Assembly: GCF_000794385.1 (NCBI RefSeq)
Contig: NZ_JTJB01000004.1
Location: forward strand, 1-60,144
Source of the DNA: Thermus sp. 2.9
GTDB taxonomy: Bacteria > Deinococcota > Deinococci > Deinococcales > Thermaceae
Length of the DNA stretch: 60,144 nt
Reading direction: 5' to 3'
Under the pieces are notes generated by a model, which saw only the letters and a program-made list of their open reading frames with translations, was not told the origin of the DNA and did not search any database. Shown here one piece after another: positions 34,914 to 42,594 of the stretch (position 1 is the first letter of the stretch; the number at the start of each line of letters is the position of its first letter). Made by a program: the position numbers and the translations under genes.

Positions 34914-35935
34914 GCCGCCACCTCCTTCAGGAGTTCTACCACGTAGCGCACGTTCTCCTCTGGGGTCTTGGGCAGGATGCCGTGGCCCAGGTTGAAGATG
35001 TGCCCGGGCCGCCCTCCGTTTTCCGCCAGGATGCGCAGGACCTCCCGCCGGAGGACCTCCTTCGGGGCGAAGAGGAGGACGGGGTCCAAATTGCCCTGCA
35101 CCGGCACCCGCCCAAGGACCTCCCGGGCCCAGGGGAGGGGGGTGTGGTGGTCCAGGCCCAGGACCTCCCCCCCGGCCTCCCGCATGTCCTTTAGAAGCCC
35201 CATGGTCCCCACCCCGAAGTGGATCACCGGCACCCCTAAAGGCCTTAGGGCCTGGAAGAGCCGCGTCATGTGGGGCTTCACGTAGCGGCGGTAGTCGGCG
35301 GGGGAGAGCGCCCCCACCCAGGAGTCAAAGACCTGGAGGAGATCCGCCCCCGCTTCTTTTTGCGCCTTTAGGTAGCGGGCCATGGCCTCGGTGAGCCTTT
35401 CCATGAGGCGGTGCCAAAGCGCCTCTTCCCGGTACATGAAGGCTTTCACCTGCAGGAAGTGGCGGCTTGGCCCCCCCTCCACGAGGTAGCTCGCCAGGGT
35501 GAAGGGAGCCCCGGCGAAGCCGATGAGGGGCACCTTAAGGACCCGCTTCAGGATGCGGATGGTTTGGAGGACGAAGGGCACCGCCTCCTCGGGCTCCAAG
35601 GGAAGAAGGGCTTCCACCCCCTTCTCGTCCCGGATGGGGCGGTGGATCACCGGGCCTTTGCCCTCCACCAGTTCCAGGTCCACCCCCATGCCGTAAAGCG
35701 GGGTGGTGATGTCGGCGAAGAGGATGGCGGCGTCCACCCCGAGCTCCTCCACCGGGCTTAGGGACACCTGGGCGGCGAGCTCGGGTTGGCGCACGATTTC
35801 CGGCAGGGTATAGCGCTCCCTTAGTGTGCGGTAGGACTTCTGGTAGCGGCCCGCCTGGCGCATGAACCAGACGGGGGGCCTGGGGGTTGCCTCCCCCCGG
35901 GCCGCTTTGAGGATGAGGTCGTTCACGCCCCCCAT
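34910..35935 (-). CDS. hemE: HemE uroporphyrinogen decarboxylase
   Basis: A 341-residue enzyme converting uroporphyrinogen III to coproporphyrinogen III. PPVWFMRQAGRY is the N-terminal signature, AAILFADITTPLYGMGVD supplies the catalytic Asp, GFAGAPFTLASYLVEGGPSR is the second signature, and FGVGTMGLLKDMREAGGEVL follows. The start MGGVNDLILKAARG at 35935 matches the family length. It leads hemE-hemH-hemY, facing ppiC only 13 bases away across a perfect palindrome. Confidence 0.94.
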   Translation of the reverse strand: MGGVNDLILKAARGEATPRPPVWFMRQAGRYQKSYRTLRERYTLPEIVRQPELAAQVSLSPVEELGVDAAILFADITTPLYGMGVDLELVEGKGPVIHRPIRDEKGVEALLPLEPEEAVPFVLQTIRILKRVLKVPLIGFAGAPFTLASYLVEGGPSRHFLQVKAFMYREEALWHRLMERLTEAMARYLKAQKEAGADLLQVFDSWVGALSPADYRRYVKPHMTRLFQALRPLGVPVIHFGVGTMGLLKDMREAGGEVLGLDHHTPLPWAREVLGRVPVQGNLDPVLLFAPKEVLRREVLRILAENGGRPGHIFNLGHGILPKTPEENVRYVVELLKEVAA

Positions 35936-35947
35936 GCTAGCATGGGG
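35930..35947. promoter_or_regulatory. Perfect 18-bp palindrome between hemE and ppiC starts
   Basis: CCCCATGCTAGCATGGGG is a perfect inverted repeat containing the hemE start codon and ending one base before the ppiC start codon. With 13 bases between divergent starts, it may be an operator or simply mirrored start regions. Confidence 0.45.
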
Positions 35948-35948
35948 C

Positions 35949-36866
35949 ATGCGCGCTCTTCTTCTTGCCCTAGCCCTTATCCTAAGCCCTTTGGCCGTGG
36001 CCCAGGAAGACCCCGTGGTGGCCCAGGTGGGGGGTGAGGCCCTCACCAAGAGCCAGTTTGAGCTCCGTTTTGGCCTGTTCGCCAAAAGCGCCCTAAGGCA
36101 ACTGGGCCTTCCCGACACGGAGGAAACCCGGGCCCTCCTCGCCCAGTACCGGCAAAAGTACCTGGAGGCCTTGGCCGAGGAGCGGGCGCTATTGCAGGTG
36201 GCGAAGGCCAAGGGATTTTGGCCTAAGCCCGAGGCGGTGGAGGCCCAGGTGCAGGCCCTCCTGGAGTCCTTCCCCGACGAGAACGCCTTGGCGGAGGCCC
36301 TGAAGGGGGCGGGGCTTCCCGATGTGGGAACCTACCGCCTTCTCCTGGCGGAGGCCTTGGCCCTCGAGGCCCTGGAAGGGCACTACCGGGAGAAGCTTCA
36401 GGTCTCCCCCGCGGCCCTCAAGGCCCTCTGGCTCCTTTCCCCGGAGTACCGCCACGGCACCCTCTACTGCGCCCGGCACATCCTCCTGCCCACCCTCGAG
36501 GCGGCCCGGGAGGCCCTAGGCCGCCTGGAAAAGGGGGAGCCCTTCCCCCAGGTGGCCCAGGCTCTTTCCCAGGACCCGGGCTCCAAGGAGGCGGGGGGGG
36601 ACTTGGGGTGCGCGCCGGAGGGCACCTACATCCCCGCCTTTGAAGCGGCCCTTTTGCGCCTGAAGCCCGGGGAGGTGTCCGGCCCGGTGGGGACCCAGTT
36701 CGGCTTCCACGTCATCCTCCTAGAGGCGGTGAAGCCCGCGGGCCGCTACCCCTTGGAGGAGGTGGCGGAAGAGCTCGCCTTGGGCGTGAAGGACCTGGCC
36801 TGGGAAAAGCTAGCCAAGGCCCTCATCCGCCCCTATACCATCCGGCTTTTCCCGGAAAGGCTTTAG
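35949..36866 (+). CDS. SurA/PpiC-type periplasmic peptidyl-prolyl isomerase
   Basis: About 305 residues. A signal peptide (MRALLLALALILSPLAVAQ) precedes a SurA-like helical region (PVVAQVGGEALTKSQFELRF, a long helical arm to ~175) and a parvulin domain (ARHILLPTLEAAREALGRLE, AQALSQDPGSKEAGGDLG, PVGTQFGFHVILLE). It folds exported proteins. I chose ATG 35949 as the signal-peptide start; an in-frame ATG at 35934 would add five residues. Confidence 0.88.
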   Translation: MRALLLALALILSPLAVAQEDPVVAQVGGEALTKSQFELRFGLFAKSALRQLGLPDTEETRALLAQYRQKYLEALAEERALLQVAKAKGFWPKPEAVEAQVQALLESFPDENALAEALKGAGLPDVGTYRLLLAEALALEALEGHYREKLQVSPAALKALWLLSPEYRHGTLYCARHILLPTLEAAREALGRLEKGEPFPQVAQALSQDPGSKEAGGDLGCAPEGTYIPAFEAALLRLKPGEVSGPVGTQFGFHVILLEAVKPAGRYPLEEVAEELALGVKDLAWEKLAKALIRPYTIRLFPERL

Positions 36867-37711
36867 GGGAAGTGGAGGAGGGCCGCGTCCCCCACGGGGC
36901 TTTGGGCCAAGGCTAGGTCCTTGCCGGGGGCGTAGATGCCGCTTCGCCCCTCAAAGGTGAGGCCCAGGATCCTGCCGTTGAGCATGGGGTTTAGGAGGAG
37001 CCGAAGGTTTTCCCGGCCCCAAAGCCGCTCCCTAGCGGAGGTGAGCCACGCCTCCTCCTCTGTGCGCTCGGGGTCCGGGGGCCAGGGCCTATCCCAGGGG
37101 GCGGGGTTGGCGGAGGGTTGGAGGAGGACCTCGGCCCCCAGGGCGTCCAGCCGGGCCAGGTGCCGCTCAAAGAAGCCGTCCAGGCAGATGAGGATGCCCA
37201 CCCGCCCGGCTTGGGTTTCCACCAGGTGGGGGCCAAAGCGCCCCCCCTTGAGCCAGCGCTCGGGGGGAGTGCGCTCCATCTTGGGCACCTGGGCCAGGAG
37301 GCGGCCCTCGGGGTTATAGAAAAGGGCCAGGTTTTGGAAGAGGGGGCTTCGGGAAAAAAGGCCCCGGGCGAGCTCCTCCTCGTAAGGCGGCGAAAGGAGG
37401 CTTCCCGCGAGGAGGTACGCCCCAAAGCGCCTCGCCGCCTCGGCCATGACCCGGTGGAGGACCGCGTAGGCCCGCCGGGCCCGCCGCCAGGGGAGGAGGG
37501 GGTTTTTTAGGAGCTCCCCCCAAGCAAACTCCCCCTCCAAGTGGAGGAGGAGGGGGAGGCCGAAGAGCTCGGGGAAGGCGGCCAGGCGGGGGGCGGGGGT
37601 GCCCTTTAAGGGGCTTAGGAGGCCGTGGACCCGCTCCCGGAAGGCTTCCTCCGTGCGGTAGGCCTCCGGCAGGACCTGGGCTTGCACGGCCAGAAGGGTG
37701 CGGAACGGCAC
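36863..37711 (-). CDS. Carbon-nitrogen hydrolase (nitrilase superfamily)
   Basis: A 282-residue protein with the Glu-Lys-Cys triad of the superfamily: AAFPELFGLPLLL (Glu), VPKMERTPPERW (Lys) and GILICLDGFFERHLARLDAL (Cys). Cytosolic amidohydrolases of this fold cleave amides or nitriles; the substrate cannot be read from the sequence. The start is GTG 37711, 15 bases after the TSUP gene stop, so it is probably the last gene of the sulfur operon. It overlaps the ppiC end by four bases. Confidence 0.8.
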   Translation of the reverse strand: MPFRTLLAVQAQVLPEAYRTEEAFRERVHGLLSPLKGTPAPRLAAFPELFGLPLLLHLEGEFAWGELLKNPLLPWRRARRAYAVLHRVMAEAARRFGAYLLAGSLLSPPYEEELARGLFSRSPLFQNLALFYNPEGRLLAQVPKMERTPPERWLKGGRFGPHLVETQAGRVGILICLDGFFERHLARLDALGAEVLLQPSANPAPWDRPWPPDPERTEEEAWLTSARERLWGRENLRLLLNPMLNGRILGLTFEGRSGIYAPGKDLALAQSPVGDAALLHFP

Positions 37712-37726
37712 CCCCTTAGGATACCC

Positions 37727-38470
37727 CTAGAGGCTTTGCGCCACGATAAAAACCCCCATGGCCACCAAGAAGAGGGCAAAGCCCCGCTTGAGGGCCTCGT
37801 GGGGCACCTTTAAGGCGAGCCTTCCCCCGAGGAGGCTTCCCAGGAAGCCCACGGCGATGAAAAGCCCCGCCACGGGGTAGTTCACGGCCAGGCCGTACTC
37901 GGGCAGGAGGTGGAGGTACTTGTAAAACCCGGCGAAGGACTTGAGGGCGATGATGAGGAGGCTTGTGCCCACCGCCAGGTGCATGGGAAGTCCACCCAGG
38001 AGGACCAAGGCGGGCACGATTAAAAACCCTCCCCCCACCCCCACGAACCCCGTGAGGGCCCCCACCCCTAGGCCCTCCAGGACGATCTTCCAGGCCTTGC
38101 GCTTCCCCCCTCGGGCCAGGGGGAGGGGCCGGGCCATAAAGTAGGCGGCGAGGAGCATCACCAGGGCGAAGACCAGGAGTTGCACCTGGCCGGACACGTA
38201 GCGGGAGAGGAAGGCCCCCAAATAGGTGCCCGCCATCCCGGGGAGGCCGAAGAAGAGGACGTTCCGCCAGTCCACAAGGCCCCTTAGGGCGTAGGGGGTG
38301 GCCCCTAGAAGGGCGATTCCCCCCACCACGAGGAGGCTTTCGGCGATGGCCTGCTTGGGAGGCTCCCCCAGGAGGTAGACCAGGACGGGCACGGTGAGGA
38401 TGGAGCCCCCGGAGCCCAAAAGCCCCAAGGAGAGCCCGATGAGGAGGGCGCCAAGGAGGGCGAGGCTCAT
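37727..38470 (-). CDS. TSUP (TauE/SafE) sulfite/thiosulfate-type permease
   Basis: A 247-residue permease with about eight helices. LGLLGSGGSILTVPVLVYLL is the N-terminal TSUP repeat motif, and GVGALTGFVGVGGGFLIVPA is its second copy. The family exports or imports sulfite, thiosulfate or sulfoacids. It is coupled to the tandem rhodanese gene by an ATGA overlap, so a sulfur substrate is likely. Confidence 0.88.
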   Translation of the reverse strand: MSLALLGALLIGLSLGLLGSGGSILTVPVLVYLLGEPPKQAIAESLLVVGGIALLGATPYALRGLVDWRNVLFFGLPGMAGTYLGAFLSRYVSGQVQLLVFALVMLLAAYFMARPLPLARGGKRKAWKIVLEGLGVGALTGFVGVGGGFLIVPALVLLGGLPMHLAVGTSLLIIALKSFAGFYKYLHLLPEYGLAVNYPVAGLFIAVGFLGSLLGGRLALKVPHEALKRGFALFLVAMGVFIVAQSL

Positions 38471-39123
38471 CGCTCCAGAGGAAGGCCCGAGGCGGCCCAG
38501 GCGTAGGTGCCGCCTTCCAGGTTGTAGACCTTCTCCCCGTCAAAGCCCTGCTCCACCAGGAAGTCCGCCGCCACCCCCGAGCGGTTCCCGGAGTTGCACA
38601 CGAGGAGGATGGGCCGGTCCTTGGGAAGCTCGGCCAAGCGCTGGGGGAGGGTGGAAAGGGGGATGTTCACCGCCTTGGGCACGTGGCCTTCCCCGTATTC
38701 CCAGGCCTCCCGCACGTCCACCACGAAGGCTTCCTCCAGGAGCTTGGCCGCCTCCAGGGGCCCCACTTCCCGGTAGGGGGTGGCGGTGTAGCCCACCTCC
38801 ACCGGGGTGGTGTCCACGGGAAGCCCGGCGCGGTACCAGCGGACGATGCCCCCCTCCAGGTTGTAGACCGGGTAGCCCTGGGCGCTAAGCCAGGCCGCCG
38901 CCTGCCAGGAGCGGTTACCCGTGCGGCAGTAGAGGACCACGGGCTGGTCCTTGGGGATTTCCTGGTAGCGGGCCATGAACTCGGAAAGGGGAAGGAGGCG
39001 GGCCCCGGGGATCCTCGCCTGGGCGTACTCCTCCACCTCCCGCACGTCAAAGAAGGGCACGCCCTGGTCGTAAAGGCGTTTGGCCTCTTCGGGGGAAAGG
39101 TCTTTCACTTGCGTCTCGTACAT
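38467..39123 (-). CDS. Tandem-domain rhodanese (sulfurtransferase)
   Basis: A 218-residue cytosolic protein with two rhodanese domains. Each keeps a catalytic cysteine in the active loop: VVLYCRTGNRSWQ (first) and ILLVCNSGNRSGVA (second). Each also has a CH2A-type VFFDVRE or VVDVREAWEY motif. It transfers sulfane sulfur from thiosulfate or persulfide. ATG 39123 follows GGAGGCGACCC. It lies 11 bases after the persulfide dioxygenase-like gene. Confidence 0.9.
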   Translation of the reverse strand: MYETQVKDLSPEEAKRLYDQGVPFFDVREVEEYAQARIPGARLLPLSEFMARYQEIPKDQPVVLYCRTGNRSWQAAAWLSAQGYPVYNLEGGIVRWYRAGLPVDTTPVEVGYTATPYREVGPLEAAKLLEEAFVVDVREAWEYGEGHVPKAVNIPLSTLPQRLAELPKDRPILLVCNSGNRSGVAADFLVEQGFDGEKVYNLEGGTYAWAASGLPLER

Positions 39124-39134
39124 GGGTCGCCTCC

Positions 39135-40571
39135 TTAGGCCGTCACCAGCTCTTCCCCCTTCACCACGGGGAAGCCCGCCTCCTGCCAAGCCCTAATCCC
39201 CCCGGTGAGGTTGAGGGCGTTGTGGACGCCGTGGGCGAGGAGGGCGGAGATGGCGGTGCTGGAGCGGTCCCCGCCCACACAGTGGACGATGAGGGGCTTG
39301 TCCTTGGGGAGTCTATGCAGGTGGGCCAGCACGCGGCCTGCGTGGATGTTTAGGGCCCCCGGAATGTGGCCGGCGAAGTACTCGTCCCGGCCCCGCACGT
39401 CCAGGATCACCGCCTCGCCCCGCTCCCAAAGGGCCTTGGCCTCCTTGGCCGTGATTTGGGGGACGGTTTCCAGCTCCCCTTGGGCGTAGCCCTCGAGGCC
39501 CGGGATATACCCCATCACCTCGTCCAGCCCGATGCGGATGAGGGCCCGGGTGAGGGCCTCCACCTCGGAGGGGTGGGCCAGGAGGATGAGGGGCCGATCG
39601 TAGGGCAGAAGCCAGCCCGCCCAGGTGGCGAAGTTCTTCCCGGCGGGGATGTTGATGGCCCCCTTCATGTGCCCCCCGGCGAAGGCGAACTTATCCCGGG
39701 TGTCCACCAGGATGGCTCCCTTCTCCAGCCAGCGGAGGAACTGGGCCTGGGTGAGCCGCCCGGGGTGGGGGACGCCGCCCAGGATGGGCATGCCGTCCCG
39801 GTTGAGCCGCTTCATCTCCTTGAAGTAGGTGGGGGCCTCGGGCTGGCCTTGGAGGAGCGCCTTCACGAAGCCCTCTTCGTCGTCCCGCTCCAGGTACTCC
39901 GCCCACCAGGCGTGGCGCCGCTCGTAGCCCACGGTGGTGGCGGGAAGGGCCCCTAGGGCCTTGCCGCAGGCCGACCCCGCCCCGTGCCCGGGCCAAACCT
40001 GCACGTGGTCGGGAAGGGTGAGGAACTTCTCCTTGAGGCTTCGGAACATGCGCCTTGCCCCGGGCTCCGCCGTGCCCTTAAGCCCAGCCGCCTCCTCCAG
40101 GAGGTCGGGCCGGCCCACGTCCCCCACGAAGACGAAGTCCCCGGTGAGGAAGAGGAGGGGCTCCTCCGTCACCGCCCCGTCCGCCACCAGGAAGGAGAGG
40201 TGTTCGGGGGTGTGGCCCGGGGTGTGGACCGCCTTCACCCGGATGTTCCCCACCCTAAACTCGTCCCCGTCCTTGAGGAGAACGTGGGGGAAGCCCTCGA
40301 GGCCCCGGTACTTCCAGTTCTCGTCCCCCTCGTCCGAGAGGTAGAGGGTGGCCCCCGTGGCCCTGGCCAGCTCCCGGGCCCCCGAGAGGTAGTCGGCGTG
40401 GATGTGGGTTTCGGCGATGGCGGTGATGCGCAGGCCCAGGCTTTGGGCGAGCTCCAGATAGGTGTCCACGTCCCGCTTGGGGTCCACCACCAAGGCCTCC
40501 CCGGTGGCGGCGCACCCTAGAAAGTAGCTCATCTGCGCCAAACCTTCCTCGTAGATTTGCCGGAAGATCAT
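39135..40571 (-). CDS. Persulfide dioxygenase-rhodanese fusion
   Basis: A 478-residue protein. Residues 1-250 are an ETHE1-type metallo-beta-lactamase domain: ETHIHADYLSGAREL, HTPGHTPEHLSFL, LTGDFVFVGDVGRPDL and VWPGHGAGSACG. Two rhodanese domains follow. The first lacks a catalytic Cys (LILLAHPSEV in the loop) and the second has IVHCVGGDRSS with Cys. It oxidises glutathione-type or protein persulfides to sulfite, which the rhodanese can combine with sulfane sulfur. Its promoter contains a CsoR-type palindrome. Confidence 0.92.
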   Translation of the reverse strand: MIFRQIYEEGLAQMSYFLGCAATGEALVVDPKRDVDTYLELAQSLGLRITAIAETHIHADYLSGARELARATGATLYLSDEGDENWKYRGLEGFPHVLLKDGDEFRVGNIRVKAVHTPGHTPEHLSFLVADGAVTEEPLLFLTGDFVFVGDVGRPDLLEEAAGLKGTAEPGARRMFRSLKEKFLTLPDHVQVWPGHGAGSACGKALGALPATTVGYERRHAWWAEYLERDDEEGFVKALLQGQPEAPTYFKEMKRLNRDGMPILGGVPHPGRLTQAQFLRWLEKGAILVDTRDKFAFAGGHMKGAINIPAGKNFATWAGWLLPYDRPLILLAHPSEVEALTRALIRIGLDEVMGYIPGLEGYAQGELETVPQITAKEAKALWERGEAVILDVRGRDEYFAGHIPGALNIHAGRVLAHLHRLPKDKPLIVHCVGGDRSSTAISALLAHGVHNALNLTGGIRAWQEAGFPVVKGEELVTA

Positions 40572-40612
40572 GGGTTTACCTCCTAGGCGGGACCTTTGTC
40601 CCCACGCCCTGA

Positions 40613-40641
40613 AGATACCCTATGGGGGTAATAGGTGTCAA
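40613..40641 (-). promoter_or_regulatory. Promoter of persulfide dioxygenase operon
   Basis: Minus strand: TTGACA (40636-40641), 17-base spacer, GTATCT (40613-40618). The CsoR-type palindrome 40615-40630 covers the -10 box and spacer, as a repressor site would. Confidence 0.65.
40615..40630. promoter_or_regulatory. CsoR/CstR-type operator 1
   Basis: ATACCCTATGGGGGTA: TACCC and GGGTA half-sites around a four-base centre, the pattern bound by CsoR-family repressors. In a sulfur cluster the persulfide-sensing CstR branch is the best guess. Confidence 0.65.
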
Positions 40642-40707
40642 GCCGGGGCAACGTGAGGTCTATCTCTATGAAGGCGGAGCGCCATCTGCTATATTTGTCA
40701 AAGGACG

Positions 40708-40723
40708 TACCCCTACGGGGGTA
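40708..40723. promoter_or_regulatory. CsoR/CstR-type operator 2
   Basis: TACCCCTACGGGGGTA has TACCCC/GGGGTA arms separated by four bases. It lies between a TTGTCA -35-like hexamer (40695-40700) and the ribosome site of the plus-strand operon. Confidence 0.7.
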
Positions 40724-40743
40724 TCCCGAATAAGGAGGAAGCG

Positions 40744-41433
40744 ATGCCGTTACTGGGACCGAAGGAGCAAGAGATCGTTCGCGAGCGGCTTTCCAGCCTC
40801 AACCGGGACGTGGAGATGGTGCTTTTCACCGACTCCTCCACCCTCATCGCCCCGGGCAAGGAGCCCTGCCTCTACTGCAAGGAGACCAAGCAGCTTTTGG
40901 AGGAGCTCGCCGCCCTTTCCGACAAGCTTCACCTGGTGGTTTACGACCTGGCCACCCCCGACGGGCAGGAGATGGCCAGGGCCTACCGGGTGGAGGCGGC
41001 CCCCACCCTGATCCTGCGGGAAAAGGGCTCGGAGGCCATCAACCTCCGCTACCGGGGGATCCCGGCGGGCTACGAGTTCGCAAGCCTCCTCGAGGACCTG
41101 GAGATGCTGGGCCGCGACGGGCACGGCCTGCCGGAAAACGTGGTCCAGGAGCTCAACGGCCTTCCCGAGGAGGTGCGGCTCCAGGTCTTCGTCACCCCCA
41201 CCTGCCCCTACTGCCCCCAGGCGGTGCGCACCGCCCACCGCCTGGCCTACGCTTCTCCCAAGGTGTGGGGCGAGATGATTGAGGCCAACGAGTTCCCCGA
41301 GCTTTCCAACCGCTACCACATCCACGGGGTGCCGGACACCATCATCAACGGGGGCAAGGAGCGGGTGCTGGGAGCCCAGCCCCTTTCCCAGTTCCTCCAG
41401 GCCATCCGCAAGGCCGTGGGGGTACAGGCCTAA
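40744..41433 (+). CDS. Protein disulfide oxidoreductase (two thioredoxin folds)
   Basis: A 229-residue PDO/glutaredoxin-like protein typical of thermophiles. The N-terminal fold has CLYC and the C-terminal fold has TPTCPYCPQA; cis-proline motifs are in EAAPTL and HGVPDT. No signal peptide is seen, so it acts on cytosolic disulfides or persulfides. AAGGAGGAAGCG precedes the ATG. Divergent from the dioxygenase operon and apparently under the same CsoR-type control. Confidence 0.92.
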   Translation: MPLLGPKEQEIVRERLSSLNRDVEMVLFTDSSTLIAPGKEPCLYCKETKQLLEELAALSDKLHLVVYDLATPDGQEMARAYRVEAAPTLILREKGSEAINLRYRGIPAGYEFASLLEDLEMLGRDGHGLPENVVQELNGLPEEVRLQVFVTPTCPYCPQAVRTAHRLAYASPKVWGEMIEANEFPELSNRYHIHGVPDTIINGGKERVLGAQPLSQFLQAIRKAVGVQA

Positions 41434-41434
41434 C

Positions 41435-41806
41435 ATGACCCGCCGCGCCCTTCTGGCCCTCCTTCCCCTCCTCCTCATCGCCTGCGGCCCCAAGGGGAGC
41501 TACCAAAACGTAGGCCCGGAGGAGCTCTACCGGGCCTTGAGCGCCGGGGCCTATGTGGTGGACGTGCGCACGCCCCAGGAGTTCGCCCAAGGCCACGTGC
41601 CTGGGGCGGTGAACCTCCCCGTGGAGGAGGTGGCCCGCTGGGCGGACAGCCTCCCCAAGGATAAGCCCGTCTACCTCTACTGCCGCAGCGGCAACCGCAG
41701 CCGCCAGGCGGCGGAATACCTCAAGAAGAAGGGCTACACCAACCTCTACAACGTGGAAGGGGGGGTGCTGGCCATCGCGCGGGCGGGCTACCCCCTGGTC
41801 CGCTGA
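41435..41806 (+). CDS. Rhodanese-domain lipoprotein
   Basis: A 123-residue protein with a lipoprotein signal (LALLPLLLIACG, lipobox cysteine ~17), then one rhodanese domain: AYVVDVRTPQEFAQGHVPGA and the active loop VYLYCRSGNRSRQAAEYL with catalytic Cys. It is an outer-face sulfurtransferase. The stop overlaps the tlpA-like start (TGATGG). Confidence 0.9.
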   Translation: MTRRALLALLPLLLIACGPKGSYQNVGPEELYRALSAGAYVVDVRTPQEFAQGHVPGAVNLPVEEVARWADSLPKDKPVYLYCRSGNRSRQAAEYLKKKGYTNLYNVEGGVLAIARAGYPLVR

Positions 41807-42594
41807 TGGACGCCCTGCAGCTGGGGCCTTTCGCCATCCCCTGGGCCCGGGTCCAGGCGGCTTTGGCCCTCCTCGCCGGGGTGGTGGTGGCGGAGGCCCT
41901 CGCCCGTAAGGTGGACAAAAGGCTGGCCCCTTGGGCCTACAACGCCCTCCTGGTAGGGCTTTTGGGGGCGCGGCTTGGGTTTGTCCTGGAAAACCTTTCC
42001 GTCTACGCCCGCGACCCCCTTTCCGTCCTCTACGTCTGGCAAGGAGGCTTTGACCCCCTTTGGGGTATCTTGGCTTCGGGAGGGTACACGCTCATGGTCT
42101 TGCCCAAACATCTTTGGCGCTACGCCCTGGTGGCCGCCTTGTCGGCGGGCCTCGTGGCGGGGCTTTTCCTCCGGGGGGGTGCCCGGCAGGAGGTGGGGCT
42201 TCCCGCCCTCACCCTTACCACCTTGGGGGGTACCCCGGTAAACCTAAAGGATTTTCGGGGCAAACCCCTGGTGCTCAACGCCTGGGCCACCTGGTGCCCC
42301 CCCTGCCGCCGGGAACTCCCCATGATGGTGCGCGTGAGCCGGGAAAACCCCGAGGTGCGCTTCGCCTTCGTGAGCCAAGGGGAAGGCCCGGCGGTGGTGC
42401 GGAGCTTCCTGGAACAGGAGGGCTTGGCGGCGGACTGGGTCTTGCTGGACCCGGAAACCAGGCTTTCCCAGGCCCTCGGGGTCCAGGGCCTACCCACCAC
42501 CTTCTTCTTTGACGGGGAGGGGCGGCTCGTGGCCCGGCACCTGGGGGAGCTTTCCGAGGCGTTGCTTTTAGGCTACCTGCGGGTGTTGCGCTAG
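41806..42594 (+). CDS. Lgt-like membrane segment fused to TlpA-type thioredoxin
   Basis: A 262-residue protein. Residues 1-~125 contain three or four membrane helices that read like the first half of prolipoprotein diacylglyceryl transferase (LGPFAIPWARVQAALALLAG; GARLGFVLENLSVYARDPLS; WQGGFDPLWGILA). Lgt catalytic residues of the second half are missing. Residues ~130-262 are a TlpA/ResA thioredoxin with WATWCPPCRRELPMM and cis-Pro QGLPTTFFF, on the outer face. It probably reduces disulfides of exported proteins, perhaps sulfurtransferases or cytochromes. Convergent with spoVR, overlapping four bases. Confidence 0.8.
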   Translation: MDALQLGPFAIPWARVQAALALLAGVVVAEALARKVDKRLAPWAYNALLVGLLGARLGFVLENLSVYARDPLSVLYVWQGGFDPLWGILASGGYTLMVLPKHLWRYALVAALSAGLVAGLFLRGGARQEVGLPALTLTTLGGTPVNLKDFRGKPLVLNAWATWCPPCRRELPMMVRVSRENPEVRFAFVSQGEGPAVVRSFLEQEGLAADWVLLDPETRLSQALGVQGLPTTFFFDGEGRLVARHLGELSEALLLGYLRVLR

